Translations under genes and position numbers: made by a program
Shown: in pieces, positions 9,294 through 22,019 of the stretch
Layout: each line of letters opens with the position of its first letter
Numbering within the stretch: position 1 is the stretch's first letter
Notes under the pieces: generated by a model
Told to the model about the DNA's origin: nothing
Databases searched by the model: none
What the model saw: the letters and a program-made list of their open reading frames with translations, nothing else
NCBI GenBank assembly: GCA_032158125.1
Contig: JASKOT010000001.1
Location: 1,302,001 to 1,366,000 of the forward strand
Length of the DNA stretch: 64,000 nucleotides
Direction: 5' to 3'
Origin: Papiliotrema nemorosa
Taxonomy: Eukaryota > Basidiomycota > Tremellomycetes > Tremellales > Rhynchogastremaceae

Positions 9294-12200
9294 ATGTACA
9301 GCACTCCACCGCACAATTCGACCTCTGGGCCCTCATTCTCTCCTGCTTCTTCCGTGCACAACCACCCCCACGTCAATTCCCGTCGAAAAGGTCGACTACC
9401 AGCCCGATCATCCCTCCAAAACTCCTTCTCCTTCTCCACCCCTCCCCCTCCCCTCGGCGATTCGTCTTTCACCTCGGATATAAACTTCGAGGGAGATGTC
9501 TCTTTTGACGCCTTGGCTCCGGGGACGAGGAGCCGTATGGCTCAACAGGGGTATAGAGGCATGGCTCAGGTTTCTCCCCGTGTGCGACCGGGTGGAGATG
9601 CATTAGGCGTACCATCGGGCACGCCACATCGACGGTCTAGACTTGCAGAGGGGGAGATGGAGCGGATTGATCAGACTTCTCCTAGGAAGCGATCATCCAG
9701 AGATGAGGGCATGACGTCGGAAGAAGAGGAAGATGCAGAGGTGGAGGAAGGCAAGAGCTGGGGGATGGTGGATTCAATGAGGCTCTGGAGACATGATGCG
9801 ATCATGCAGCATCTATATGAAACGGCGGCATTTTGGGGAGACAAGATCTTATCTTGGACTGGTGAGTTGCGAGATGGACTATGGCTACATATGGCTGAAA
9901 GGGATAGGTGATCCGAACGATGCGTTTTGGCTCGCTCAGACTCATTTCTTGACGGGTCATTATCTCCGCGCAGAGAGGCTCCTTACGGAACCACTGCCCT
10001 CACCCAGGAAGAGTCCGTCGTCAAGAAGGGAAAGTATGGACACCGAGATGGACCTGTTGAGTCGCAAGAGTAAAGGCAAGGCAAGGATGTACGAGACCAT
10101 GAATGGATTGGGTCACTCGGAAGAAGAGCCAAAGAAGGGCAGATTGGTAGATGAGAGTTTGGCTTGCAGGTATCTTGCAGCTCAGTGCTTGGTCAGCTTT
10201 CACCCTTGGTTTCCAGACTTGACATCTGACGAGACAGGTCCAGCAGGAGGAGTACCATAGAGCGTTGGAGCTGTTGGGCGAGTCCAACCCATTCAGGGAA
10301 GCTAGTATGGCACATTGCACCCAAACCAGCAAGAGGATGAAGCTGATGGATGACAGCTGCAGAGTCGAAACCAACCTCCCCAGAAGATGGGATAAAGGTC
10401 GGTCAATCGATCTTAGGATCGAGCCCGCTAACACAACAGCTACACTCGTCAATCTGCCATCTACGTGGACTGTTACATCTGCGCCTATCGTCCATTGCTC
10501 AGGCAAAAGACTCATTCATTGAGGCCCTCAAGATTGATGTCAAAAATTACGAAGCCTTCAAAGAGTTGATAGAAGGCGGAATGATGACTGCCGAGGAAGG
10601 CGAGTCTGGTGCAGCACCCGCAGCAGACATGGCTGACCAGCAGAATGGGAGTTTGTACAAAGGCTGGCATATCGCGCTCAAGTCTCCGAAGAACAATCGT
10701 ATTTTATCAAACTCATGTATATCACTAGGCTGAAGAAGGTCAGCGATCTTTCATGGCTTTTCGAGTCATTCTAACGGACAGGATACGAAAGGACACGAAA
10801 TAACGAACGCTCGGAATGAACTGATACGATCTTACGGACTGGAAGACAATTGCGATGTGCTCGTCGGGCTAGCGGACGAGTTGTATGCTGCGTACAAGTG
10901 GGAGGACTGTTACGCCATTACCTCGCGGTAAGCCATCACAACCTTTCTGAGGAGAAGCTCACCATTTAGGATACTGGACAGGATACCCGCTCATCCCACT
11001 GCTCTACCCCTTCATCTTGCCTGCATGTACCATATACCGAGATTGAGATCTTCACTCTTCATCTTGGCTCATGACCTTGTTGAACAGGACCCTGCTTCGG
11101 CTACCACATGGTATGCTGCCGGTTTATGGTACTTCTGCGGCAAGAGATGGACCGAGGCGAGGCGATACTTCAGGTCAGTCGTCAAATACATCTTTGAGCC
11201 AGGGCTGACTGTTGCAGTAAGGCAAGTCTGATAGATTCGAGATTCGCCCCTGCTTGGATTGCCTTTGCCCATTCCTTTGCGTACGAGGGTGAACATGACC
11301 ATGCAATCACTGCGCATTCTACCTCGGCCAGACTCTTTCCGGGGTGAGTTGGCTCTGCACACAAGTCTCCTTGCTCACGCTCAGATCGCACCTCCCACTC
11401 ATGTTTATTGGAATGGAGCATCTGCAGCTGTCCTCTAACAATCTCGCCGAAGAATACTTTTTGGCCGCGCAATCGATCAACAACTCGGATCCATTGCTGC
11501 TGAACGAGTTGGGAGTTGTGGCTTATAACAAGGAAGAGTGAGTCCGGAGTAAAACGTATTGCTGAATCCAGTTATGCTCTGGCCGAGAGACGATTCTTGG
11601 GTGCGATCAAGGCTGCCAAAGACATGCAAGGTGTGCCATCCACATGGGCCGTGACGCATTGTAATTTGGGCCACGCATACCGTATCATGGGGTAAGACGG
11701 ATTGCAAACTGATATGTGTCTCGGTCGCTGACTTGCAGTAACCTTTTCGAAGCAAACAAAGCCTACTCTCAAGCTGTACTGCTGGACCCTACAAACGCTA
11801 CAGCGCACTGCTCTATCGCCATGATAGCTCAGCTTCGGGGCGATGTACGCGCAGCAATCAGGGGTTATCACACTGCCTTGTCGCTTGGTCCGCAAGACCC
11901 TATGGCCACGGTACTGCTAGAAATGGCCTTGAAGGAGCAAGTAGAACGGCTAGACCCGACGACTATTCCTGGACTGCCTGCGTTGCTTTCGGAACAGTCC
12001 CTGGATCCGTTCAGTGTGCCCAAGGTGAGTGTACGACTAGCAGGACAATGGACGGAGATTGATATGCAGGGCAATCCCGCATTTGGGCCGTTGCCTGCGG
12101 ACAGTGAACAACCGGATTTCACGACGTATTACTCTCGGGGCGGTGCTGCATCGAGTGCAAACAGTATAGGCGGAGTCACGGTGGAGGGATATGAGGGTAC

Positions 12201-12327
12201 GAGGGACATGCGAGCTGGAGCAAGAATCTCTGTTGGCTCGGCCTCGCTGGAGATTGACGAGGAGGATCAAAGTGGGGAGAACTTGGATATCGGTGAGGGA
12301 AGCACGATGGATATCGAGGAGGATTAG
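9294..12327 (+). CDS. CDC16: Anaphase-promoting complex subunit Cdc16/Apc6
   Basis: TPR subunit of the APC/C ubiquitin ligase, acting in the nucleus in mitotic exit. After a 150-residue Ser/Pro/acid-rich N-terminus comes the diagnostic block [20 protein letters not shown] and [20 protein letters not shown], then TPR helices ([121 protein letters not shown]) and an acidic tail. About ten short introns restore the frame, including one of 34 bases near 11538. The junction before EWEFV is odd: it needs either a GC-AG intron 10600-10640 or a 32-base GT-AG intron 10609-10640. The start ATG at 9294 gives the longest frame into the conserved core. Confidence 0.92.
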
Positions 12328-14435
12328 GGGATAGACGGCTTTAGCATCTGCCGCAGGCGATGTTTCGCTGCGGCTTCATCGTTGTATGTCGCTTGACTTT
12401 CTAGCGCTACTACCGCCGTGATTGTCCCCAGGCATCGCCATGCAGCATAGTCGAACAGCAAGACGGATTGTGTGTGCTATCTGTGAAGAGGCTGACCCTA
12501 TGTGGACATTCAAAGTAGGCTTATCAGGCCCAAGATAGCGATGAAATATCAACAGACGAATCTATTTCTATCTCGAATTCACTGGTTTCCCTGTTCGCTT
12601 TCCATCCATCTTTTAATCTATCAGAACGGGAGCACCTGAATCATGACCTACTCGTACTGTATCTGCATTAACGGACCTCTCGATCAAAGCTATGCTAGCG
12701 CTTGACTGTCGTAGCGGAGCATCGCAATTTGAGCTCCAAGATGCATCTTACTATGAGATCTCGTGACTGGCGAGATCGGCTCCTGATCAGCTCGAGCCAA
12801 GACAATGCCACGCCTCCAAGGGACATAGGTGTTGATGATTCCAAGGATCCCAAGACAGAGGTCATCCGGCGACTTGGTCCGAACGATCCACGTGAGGGTG
12901 GAAATGTTGTCAATTATTACGTCAGCCGAGACGAAGCGCATCATGCCGAGCTGACACTTGTGAGTTTGCTGTGTGATTCATTTCCGCACGACAAGCATTC
13001 GATCGGCCGTACCCACTCGGAGTCGGTTCATTTACTGTGCTATTGAGCTCATCAAGTGTGGTCGTTAAGAGGCCTTGTTGATGTTGTGTATCAAAGAACA
13101 GCAGCAGTCGCTGTGAATAGATCTTCATGGCCCATCCCGGAACACCCCCCTTCTTCCCGGTCCGACAGCTCTCAGGGTACTCTTCAGGGTCTGTGTTTGC
13201 TGACGTCGGTGGGAAGAGCGGGGGTGGCGACAGAACAGGTGGTTCCTGAATTCCCTGAGCGGACTGCACTGCATTTTTGTTATTTTGCCACCCACCCATC
13301 AGACCACTTTGGACCCTGAGCGAAGAGGAGAGGTACGACGCCTCGAGATCGGAAAAATGTTATAACAAGAAACCCACAAACATCCCCCTCAATCCACCCC
13401 CATCAACACTCCTACACCTCACCTTTGCATCTCTACATCTCGTCTCGTCTCCCATCGACATCGAGAACGTTTGGGATCAAGAAGAGCCGTATCGATACAC
13501 CGAATCGATCCTTTTTCATTCACGCGTTTCAGATTGACCCCCGTCCTTCGCCTCTCCCTGAAAATACGAGGACCCCCAGAATTCACTCAACAACGTTTCT
13601 GTAGCTCTACAACGAAGAGCCATCCCTACCAAACCTCGACTTTCAACTTGATCATTCATCTTACTGCATAACGAGCAGACATCCTTCACCTTACTCTCGA
13701 TTCGTGAAGACCTACCAAAAAAGAAAACCATCAGCGCTCGGTGAGTTTTACGTCTCAATCACCGCAGACCCCCTTTACCGCGGGCACCGCTTTCTTCCGT
13801 CCTTTTCTCTTTCCTGTCATCCACCACCACCTGCCTCTTGTCCATCGTCAAAGGCGTGTGGATGCGAGAGTGCAAAGGTGCAAGGGCAAGCGTGCAAGAG
13901 GTGCGATGCATGTGTCCTCTATCCTCGGGCCATTGTGTCCCGTCGGCGGTGTCTCTTAAATGTCTTATACTTGAAACCGATAGAGCCATCACGCTGACGT
14001 CTATGTGTTGCTCTTTCTCAACGACTCGCCTCTTTTCTTTTGTCTCGCTCCACCTTGCATCCCATACTCGATATCCCCAACATTCTACACATCTCACAAT
14101 ACTTGCACTCGACCATCACCCTCGACACCGACCCAACGACGAAACATCGGAAACCGCTGATCTCTTCGACCGGATTACCCCTCGACGATCCTTTCAACCC
14201 TCCTTCCGACTTGACATCTCCACTGCTCGTCCATTTTCGCTGAACCACATCGGTCGGCAACGCATTTTCACCCATCCTTTCAACTCACCACTCCTCATTT
14301 CTTTTTCGTACCACAGCGTTTGATCCCTCTTCGTCACACCACAGCTCTACGTTGAGGTTCAAGGAGTTCATATTCTCATTCGGCATTCTGTCTCTGTGAT
14401 TGTACACAACAAAAATCACCAATCTGCAACCCACC
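12328..14435 (+). promoter_or_regulatory. 2.1 kb gap: long pyrimidine-rich upstream region of glyoxal oxidase
   Basis: Between Cdc16 and the glyoxal oxidase. 12328-13330 has overlapping ORFs on both strands with no family-like features. From about 13370 to 14435 the + strand is strongly C/T rich with many ACC, TCC and CAC runs, typical of long fungal 5' UTRs of highly expressed genes. GTGAGTTTTACGTC at 13740 and several AG acceptors leave room for a leader intron. GTTATAAC at about 13360 is a possible TATA site. Confidence 0.4.
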
Positions 14436-16570
14436 ATGGCGTCCATCAACATGTTGACGCTCCTCTCCCTTCTTCCCCTCCTCGCTTTCGCCACACCTCT
14501 TGACCGATCATTCTCCGTCAAGGACAAAAGGGCGACTCAGCAATCTGTTCAACCCCTTGGTTTCCAACAGGTCTCCGAGTCGATCGGCATCAGTGCGCAA
14601 ATGGTGAGTGGTCTGATTCTACCCATTTCGCCACTTGCTCTCTCGATCGCCAAGACAATCGGAAAAGGAGCTGACAGCATACAGATGTTCTTGGGTACCA
14701 AGAACAAGGTTTACGTATTGGACAAGTCGGAGAACAACCCTTTGCAAATCAATGGCACGTACGGCACACATCCTGCGTGGGCCGTAGAGTATGATCTTGC
14801 ATCCAATGACTGTGAGTCACGTTTCGGGTATATTTTGATTGGTGACTCATGATAGACCGAGCGATGGATGTCTACTCGAACACCTTCTGTGCCGGTGGTG
14901 GTGTGCTCGGCAATGGAACATGGGTTGTTTTCGGTGGTAACCAGCCTGTCACCACCAACGGTGTCGCATCTACCAGCGCCGAGGCATACTCTGACACTGA
15001 CGGAGGAACGGCCATTCGAATGATCAACCCTTGTGACGACGAGTCTTGTGAATGGATCCAGGGGGAGACAAGCTACGACATCACTGCGCAAAACACCGGC
15101 GGATACCTTCAAATGACCAGCAGAAGGTGGTACCCTATGGTCGAAGCTTTGCCCGATGGATCGCTCATCATCATCGGCGGTGACAAGAATGGTGGATACG
15201 TCAACACTGCCGCTCAGGATAACCCGACTTACGAGTTCTTCCCTCCCAAGGGTAATGGACAAGCGATCAACCTTCAATTCTTGTCCGACACTCTGCCCGT
15301 CAACCTTTACGCTTTGACATGGTTGATGCCTTCGGGTCAGCTGTTCATGCAAGCGAGCCGAAAGTCCATTCTCTACGACTACAACAGCCAAACGACAACC
15401 GACCTCCCCGACATGCCCTACGCCACCCGAGTCTACCCAGCCTCGGCTGCCACAGTCATGCTCCCTCTAACCCCCGATACCTACACCAACCCCACCATCC
15501 TCTTCTGTGGTGGTTCAAACCCCCCTCAATGGGGTAACGACGGTTCTGCCGGCTACAATGTCACTGCTGTCCCCGCCGACAACACCTGTGTTCGAATCAG
15601 CCCCGACTCGGACAACGCCACCTATGTGGACGATGATTACATGTTCGAGGGCCGATCCATGGGTCAATTCGTCTACCTCCCTGATGGAACCCTCTGGATG
15701 GGTAATGGTGTCGGTATGGGTACAGCCGGTTACGGTTGGGACAAGTACTCGATTGGTCAATCGTATGGTCAAGACCCCGTTTACATGCCCGCCATCTACA
15801 ATCCTACGGCTCCCCTTGGTGGCCGATGGAACCGCACTGGTCTCAGCGCATCTTCCAACGAGCGAATGTACCACTCTACCGCTATCCTCCTCCCCGATTC
15901 GTCCATCTTGATCTCTGGTTCCAACCCCAACGCCGATTTTACCAATGACCAATGGCGATCTCGAACCGACGTTGAGAAGTGGTTCCCTTGGTACTACAAC
16001 CTCGAGCGGCCCACTTGGACTTCGCCCCCTACTACCCTCGCTTACGGGGGATCATCTTTCAACGTGTCTCTTGGCAACATGACCGACGAGGCGACCGTCG
16101 CCACTGCCAAGGTCGTCGTCATCCGAGGCGGTTTCAACACCCACGCTATCGGTTTCAACCAGCGATACCTCCAACTCAACTCGACGTACACCATTGACAT
16201 GAACACCAACTCTGCCACCTTGCACGTCTCTCAGATGCCAGGAGAAGCCGGTCCATACATTTTCCAACCTGGACCAGCTATGATTTTCCTCGTCGTCAAC
16301 GGTGTGCCAAGTGAGGGAGAGTTTGTCATGGTTGGATCGGGTCAACTAGGCACCCAACCTACCGCTGCCAATGACCCTCTGCCGACTACCCAAGTCATCG
16401 CAGTCCCCACTACTCAAGCTGCTAGCTCGAACGGTTCCAACACTGAGGGTGCTTCCGCCAGCAACTCATCCGGTGCCGCTTTCGCCAAGACTGCCCTGCC
16501 TTCTGGATCATTAATAGGGGCTGTCCTTGGGTTCATCGGTGTGGTTGGCGGAGCTATGGCTGTGCTGTAG
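14436..16570 (+). CDS. Glyoxal oxidase (copper radical oxidase), secreted and probably GPI-anchored
   Basis: Extracellular copper radical oxidase making H2O2 while oxidising aldehydes. Signal peptide at residues 2-20 (LTLLSLLPLLAFATP). Two introns after MASI...SAQM (14604-14684) and near 14811-14855; the product is about 669 aa. Family active-site residues are all present: Cys110 in SNTFCAGGG and Tyr191 in SRRWYP (the Cys-Tyr cofactor pair), Tyr437-His438 in ERMYHST and His528 in THAIGFNQRY. The C-terminal half carries the usual DUF1929 domain. The end is a Ser/Asn/Ala-rich stalk followed by a hydrophobic tail (SLIGAVLGFIGVVGGAMAVL), as in GPI proteins; a single-pass anchor is the alternative. 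Start context CCACCATGG is excellent. Substrate not predictable. Confidence 0.92.
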
Positions 16571-17195
16571 GCCATCTCACTCTGATTCACGACACGATCG
16601 AAAGGAGAAGTAGAATCAAGGCTCTCACGACCATAACGACATCGACACATCATCACACACGGACAATCACTCACTCTCGACATTGCGCGCGATCATGAAG
16701 CAGCATTCAATCATCCTGGATCATGTTTCCTGTCTTTCAGACATCGTGTACTGTGCTAGTGGACAATTCTTTTCTGTTCATTTATCAAATTTTCGTCTTC
16801 CATATACTTAATAATTCAACACTCGACTTGCTCGAGAAGGAGGAGAAGCAGGAGGCCGTGAGTTCGGGTATAGGAAGCAGTAGGAGGAAGAGTGGTTTGT
16901 AGCGGACAGTCTTTATACATGCATGAGAGTCATCTCACACCTTCTTCTGCACTGCTTGACATCTTCAGCATTAGTGTGTCACTGCGCGATACCATCCAGA
17001 GCAATGTATGGTCAGTAAGACTGGGAAGTATCGTACACCCCAGTTTTACCCCGCGTGTTTCGAATGTCATCACCATTCCTCACTTACATCTCATCTACCC
17101 ATACTCGACGCTTCCCACTCCCCTCGCACTGCTTCAGTCGCTCGAGGATGCTCAGAGAGTCTCGATAGATGGACTCCACTTAGCTGCAACGAAAT
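16571..17195. other. Intergenic region between glyoxal oxidase and TBC gene
   Basis: 625 bases: 3' UTR of the oxidase (TTTATCAAATTTTCG...TTAATAATTCAAC near 16780-16820) and C/T-rich leader of the TBC gene. Overlapping frames at 16892-17409 have no family signal. Confidence 0.4.
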
Positions 17196-20100
17196 ATGGG
17201 GGCGTTGGAGATCCCCTCGAAGCGGGAAGAGGAAACAATCAACGCCGATACTCTCCATCCACTCAGTCCTTCAGTCCATCCGCCCAGACGTTCAAACTCC
17301 TACACCTTTCACGCCAACCTTCCTTCTTCGAGCTCTTTACCTGTCAATACGGGATACTTTGACTTGCACCCCTCACGAGAGTCCGCTACGGCGGCGTCGA
17401 GGAGGTTAGACCATCACGCGAAGAATCCTCATGTGCAAGGGCATACAGGGAGCGGGAGAAGGCATCATGCGGCTAGCACATCGACTTTACCTCGACAAAC
17501 TGTCAAAGGTCGAGTTACCCAAGCCGACCTATTAGGTGTGGGTGGGGGGATAGGAGGCGGAGTGGGACTGGGCGTAAGACGGCCTGCAAGCTTATACGAT
17601 GTCGTAGCGACCGAACATCCCGAACGGCCTGGAATGCCTCGAAGCCAAGGTGGATCATCAGACACGTCGCCCATGCATGAAGAGGGGTCGACCTTACTAT
17701 TTACTACGAACGAACAGAAACGCAAAGGGAGGTTATCCGTAGGGTCGGGGAAGATCCCTGCGTATATGGATAGCGTGTCGAAAGAGGATGCGGCGGTGTT
17801 GGAGATGCGATTCGAGGTGATGAGTGATGAAGAGCTAGGGATATACCTCTCGACATTGTTTCCTCTCCCTGGAGTCGGTTCGACCTTCATATCTGCCTCT
17901 GCCTCGGCGTCGGGTCCCAGATCGAGGTCGACTTCTGCGGACAACTCTTCGAGGTCTTCTTCACCTGGACTTGGCGATTATGTCGGACATAAAGGGGGAT
18001 CTCTTGGTGGACAGAACTCTTCGGCCCCGCCACGGACACCTCGGACGCCTGAAGGAGAAGGAGTGGACGCTGGCGCAGAGGAAGATACAACGGCAACCAC
18101 ACCTAGAGCCATGGAGACTAGGCTCAGAACGCTCTCCAAGCCTACAAGAAGGGTAGACCCAGGGTCGGATCAAGATGTCAGCGATGACGATGACGGGGAC
18201 AAGACCCCACTCTTCCCTCCCTCTCCACCCGTAAGACCTTCTGGTGCCGGAGGGTACCCGGACCACCCGTTACGAGTCCTATCGAGGGCAGTGAGGGAGA
18301 TGAAGGAACGGTTGGAACTACTCGAAGAGGAGAATGAGCAGCTCAGGATGGAAGTCAGCTTGGGTAGGGCGAGAAAGTCGCATGATAAGTCTGCAGATCA
18401 GGTGAGTCGATTGGGCCCATTCTCAGCGGATGTGAGAGGACAGGGATGACAAGGTCGTTCTGAGAAAAGACGCTGATTCCAGGCATCAATACATGATGGT
18501 CTGACTGAAGCTTTATCTACATCCCTCACCTCGCCTGCCTCTATGCCACAAGCGCCTTCACTCTACACGACCCGGACGAGGGACTCGGAACAGATCTATC
18601 CCTCGAACGCCAGTGTGAAGAGCATTCCTCGACCTCGATCACCTGCCTCTTCGATATCCGTCCCGTTCCCTCCCTTGCCTATCCTTCCCGCGTCTTCTAC
18701 CGAACCCCCAGTCGATGTAAATGCCAGCCCAGCAGCGGCCAAGCGGACTAATGCGAATCGGGCGAGCTGGACATCGGGTTTATGGGTGTGGAACAAGAAA
18801 CAACCCAAGAGAAAAGGATCTTCCGGATCTCTTGCCTCTTTTGTCAGTACACAAGCCGGCGCTCAGTCTGGTGTGGCTCGCATTGTAAGGGAAGAAGAGG
18901 AGGACGTCGATGCGGAATGGCGTAAAGGAGACGGTGGTAGTTCTCCAGCTTTCAAAGCTATATTCCTAGCTACAGTGAGCTATCCGCCTTTGCGACTATC
19001 AGAAGCTCACAATCAGCGAATCATCACTCCTGATCCTTCATCCATTTTGACGCTATCTTCTACTCCAGCAAACTCACTCGTGGCGTATCTAGCACATACG
19101 CTCGTGAGCAATGCTCGAGATGAGGGGATCCATATCATCGAGACTCGTCGCAACTCCCGATCTCGCGCTGCATCCGTGGCTAGCGCCGATAACCCTCTGA
19201 TGAGGACTGGAAGTCGCGATACTTCCCAAAAAGACGGTAAAGGGTATACCTACGGATACGGCGAGACTGCAGTAGCCATGGGTAAAAGCCTTCTATCCAG
19301 CGTTTCAGGCGCAACACTTCGTAGCTCAAAATCGCAAGAAGAACACCCCAGACCATCTCTCCTTAGTCGAGTATCCTCTTCCCGCCCTTTTCCTACCACG
19401 GCTGTATCGCCTCCTATGGCTGAACACCACACTCATTCTAGCTTGACATCACCTACTGAAGAAGCTCCGCCTCCTTCGGTCGAGCTGGCTTCCATCGTAC
19501 CGGACGAGACGAGACCTCCAACTGTCTTGTTGAGTCGAAGGAATCTTGGCAACTTTTTCTTGTCGAATAAAGTGGACGGAACAAAGTTGTCCACTGCTAG
19601 TCGATTCAAGAGTGATGAACCGCCCTTGACGGATCGTTATGGTTTCATCTGTACGTCAAGATCCCTTGTAGATGGAAGGGTGTGACACTGATGACCAGAC
19701 GATATACAGCACGCGAGTATGCTGAAAGATGCCAGTGTGGCAGGCGCACCCGCCCCTGCCTCCTTGACGGGTAATATACCCACCTTGATCGAACGTCACA
19801 GCCATGAAGATCCGTCACAAGGGTGGATCGAGCAGAGACAGAGACGTAGATCTCACGACACGCCCAAACGATCTGCCACGCCCAACGGAGAGCCAACCCC
19901 TAGGGCATCATTCGATTCTGGAACGTCGAGTTTGCACGGGTCGCACGATAACCTCACACTTGGAATCAAGTCGCACACTCCGGAGAGTATCACCCCGCCC
20001 TCTTCTCGCCCGGCCTCCATGGTCAACGGGGCACCACCTTCATCCGGCGTAACCAACCGCGGCTCCGAGAGCTCGCGATCGGCAGCTCTGTCACGGCATA

Positions 20101-21784
20101 GGTCGCCTTCCAACATCCAGCGTCTGAATCCGTCGCCCGCCCGACCCGTTACCGGCAAAGACCATTTGACGGTCTCTGCTCGAGGAGCTTCATCCCTCGT
20201 CTCAGGAGTGACCACTTCCCCATCCTCCCCTCTCTCGGCCTCCCTCGCTCAAGTCCCAACGGCGCCCGACGTGCCGCTCACTACCGGCACAGATTCCAAA
20301 GCATCCAGAGCGACCGTCTCTAGCCTCCTAGACCAACTGACAGATATACACGACAAACAACAAGAGGAGCGTAAGACCCAATGGGATGCTTTTCTTCGTA
20401 AACGTCAAAAGGCCATATCGAGCGAATCGAAGAAAATTGCAGGAACCACTGGCGCAGGAGTAGGCGCAGGGGTAGAAGAGAGAGGAAGGATGAATGGAGT
20501 AGGGATGATCGGGGTTGCGCAAATGGGGAGAAGTGCAAAAGGGGAAGAATGGAAGGTGTTTGGGAGATTGGTCAGGGGTGGAATACCTTTATCGTACAGG
20601 GGAGATATCTGGGCTGGTGAGTGACTACACCTTTTACTTGCCTATCGTCACAGGTGAGCGGCACGAGTTGACGGTAGAATGCTCGGGTGCGAAGGATCTG
20701 TTCATTCCCGGTGAATACGCAGAGATATTGGCTCGACATTCGACAGAAGATAGTCCTGTCCTCTCTGAAATCGAGAAGGACGTCTCGAGAACTTTCCCAG
20801 GAAACGTCTTCTTTGGTGAGTTTGACCAGGGAAGTCGGGTTCCCTGAGTTGATAGAATAGGCGGCGATGGGCCTGGCGTGGCCAAATTACGCCGAGTCCT
20901 TGTTGCGTACTCTTGGTGAGTCGACCGGGGACTGCAAGAGGATGTGGAAGCTGACTATTAAGGCATAATCCATCATTAGGATACTGCCAGGGTATGAACA
21001 TGCTCGCTGCGACCTTGCTTCTGACCTACACTGAAGAAGGTGAGATCTTGACGTCCACCTCCTCGCACGTCTCTGCGGGTCGCTTCAGGCCTCATCCGTC
21101 CGATCTGAAGTCGCGGACGAACACTCGCGCTGATGGCAGAACGGGCATATTGGACATTATTAGCTATAATCGAACGTCTCCTCCCTCCGACCTTTTTCTC
21201 ACCTACCCTCTTGGCATCCCGAGCATGCCTGATGGTCCTGGAAGATCTGGTCAGGGTGATTATACCGAAAGTATCGGACAAGTTGGGGGAGTTGGGTGTG
21301 GATCTGGCTAGTATCACTTTTGGATGGTTCTTGAGTTTGTTTACCGATTGTCTTCCTGTCGAAGTGAGTACAGCTTATAGGTATCGAGTCAAGACTTACC
21401 GGTAGACGCTATTCAGGGTATGGGACGTGTTCTTTGTGGAAGGAAGAGATGTAAGTCTAACCCCCCGTCCTCGATCTGACAATTGTCATCAGCTGATATC
21501 TAGTCGTTGTTCAGAGTGGCTATAGCCATTCTGAAGTCCAATGAAGCGGACATTCTCACTGCGGAAAGTATGGGCGACTTGTTTGGTTTCGTAGGCGGTT
21601 TCACATCCCGTCTCTGGGCAGCAGACAAATTGATCTCGGTCAGTCGCTTCCTTCCCGGCTTTGTGTTGAGAGGTCACTGATAAGGCAGCTGCAACATCAT
21701 TATAGGACAATAATCAAGCATTCCGATGTCGAAAAGCGTTTCCAGAAGCATTTGGCGGAATTATCAGAGGTCCAGGCGGAGTGA
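17196..21784 (+). CDS. TBC-domain Rab GTPase-activating protein, large
   Basis: A multi-exon gene of well over 1,200 residues. The first ~900 residues are mostly disordered (Ser/Pro/Arg), with a coiled coil near 18290-18360 (REMKERLELLEEENEQLRME) and a second predicted helix (DQLTDIHDKQQEERKTQWDA). The C-terminal TBC domain has GIPLSYRGDIWAE, DVSRTFPGN (arginine finger), NPSLGYCQGMN (glutamine finger), ITFGWFLSLFTDCLP and LFRVWDVFFVEG, so catalysis should be intact. It would speed GTP hydrolysis on a Rab in membrane traffic; which Rab is unknown. Intron 18975-19016 (42 bases, GTGAGC...GCTCAC...CAG) has no stop and keeps frame, so it is easy to miss. Start at 17196 is the first good ATG of the frame; an upstream exon cannot be excluded. 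3' end converges with the SDR gene. Confidence 0.85.
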
Positions 21785-22019
21785 TCAGCGGCATCAGACA
21801 TTGGAGCAGGTGGGCGTAACGAGGTTGTATATCAATATTGAAGTGTTGTGCTTGTATACCGTGCAATCGATGTATACCCATCAGTATTCCTGCGACGCAA
21901 AATCCATCAGACGCCGGGGAGCCTATCGATACAGATGCATTTCTTCATACTGTCTGAATATACCACATTTTGCTCCTTTCGCTTTTCCAAACCCCGTGTA
22001 CTAGTAGCCGATGCCGGGC

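Noticed and set aside
9145..9508. ORFs of 95-112 codons overlapping the start of CDC16
   Set aside because: Out of frame with the clearly conserved Cdc16 sequence; low-complexity shadows.
15515..15952. 145-codon minus-strand ORF inside glyoxal oxidase
   Set aside because: Antisense shadow of a well-conserved enzyme.
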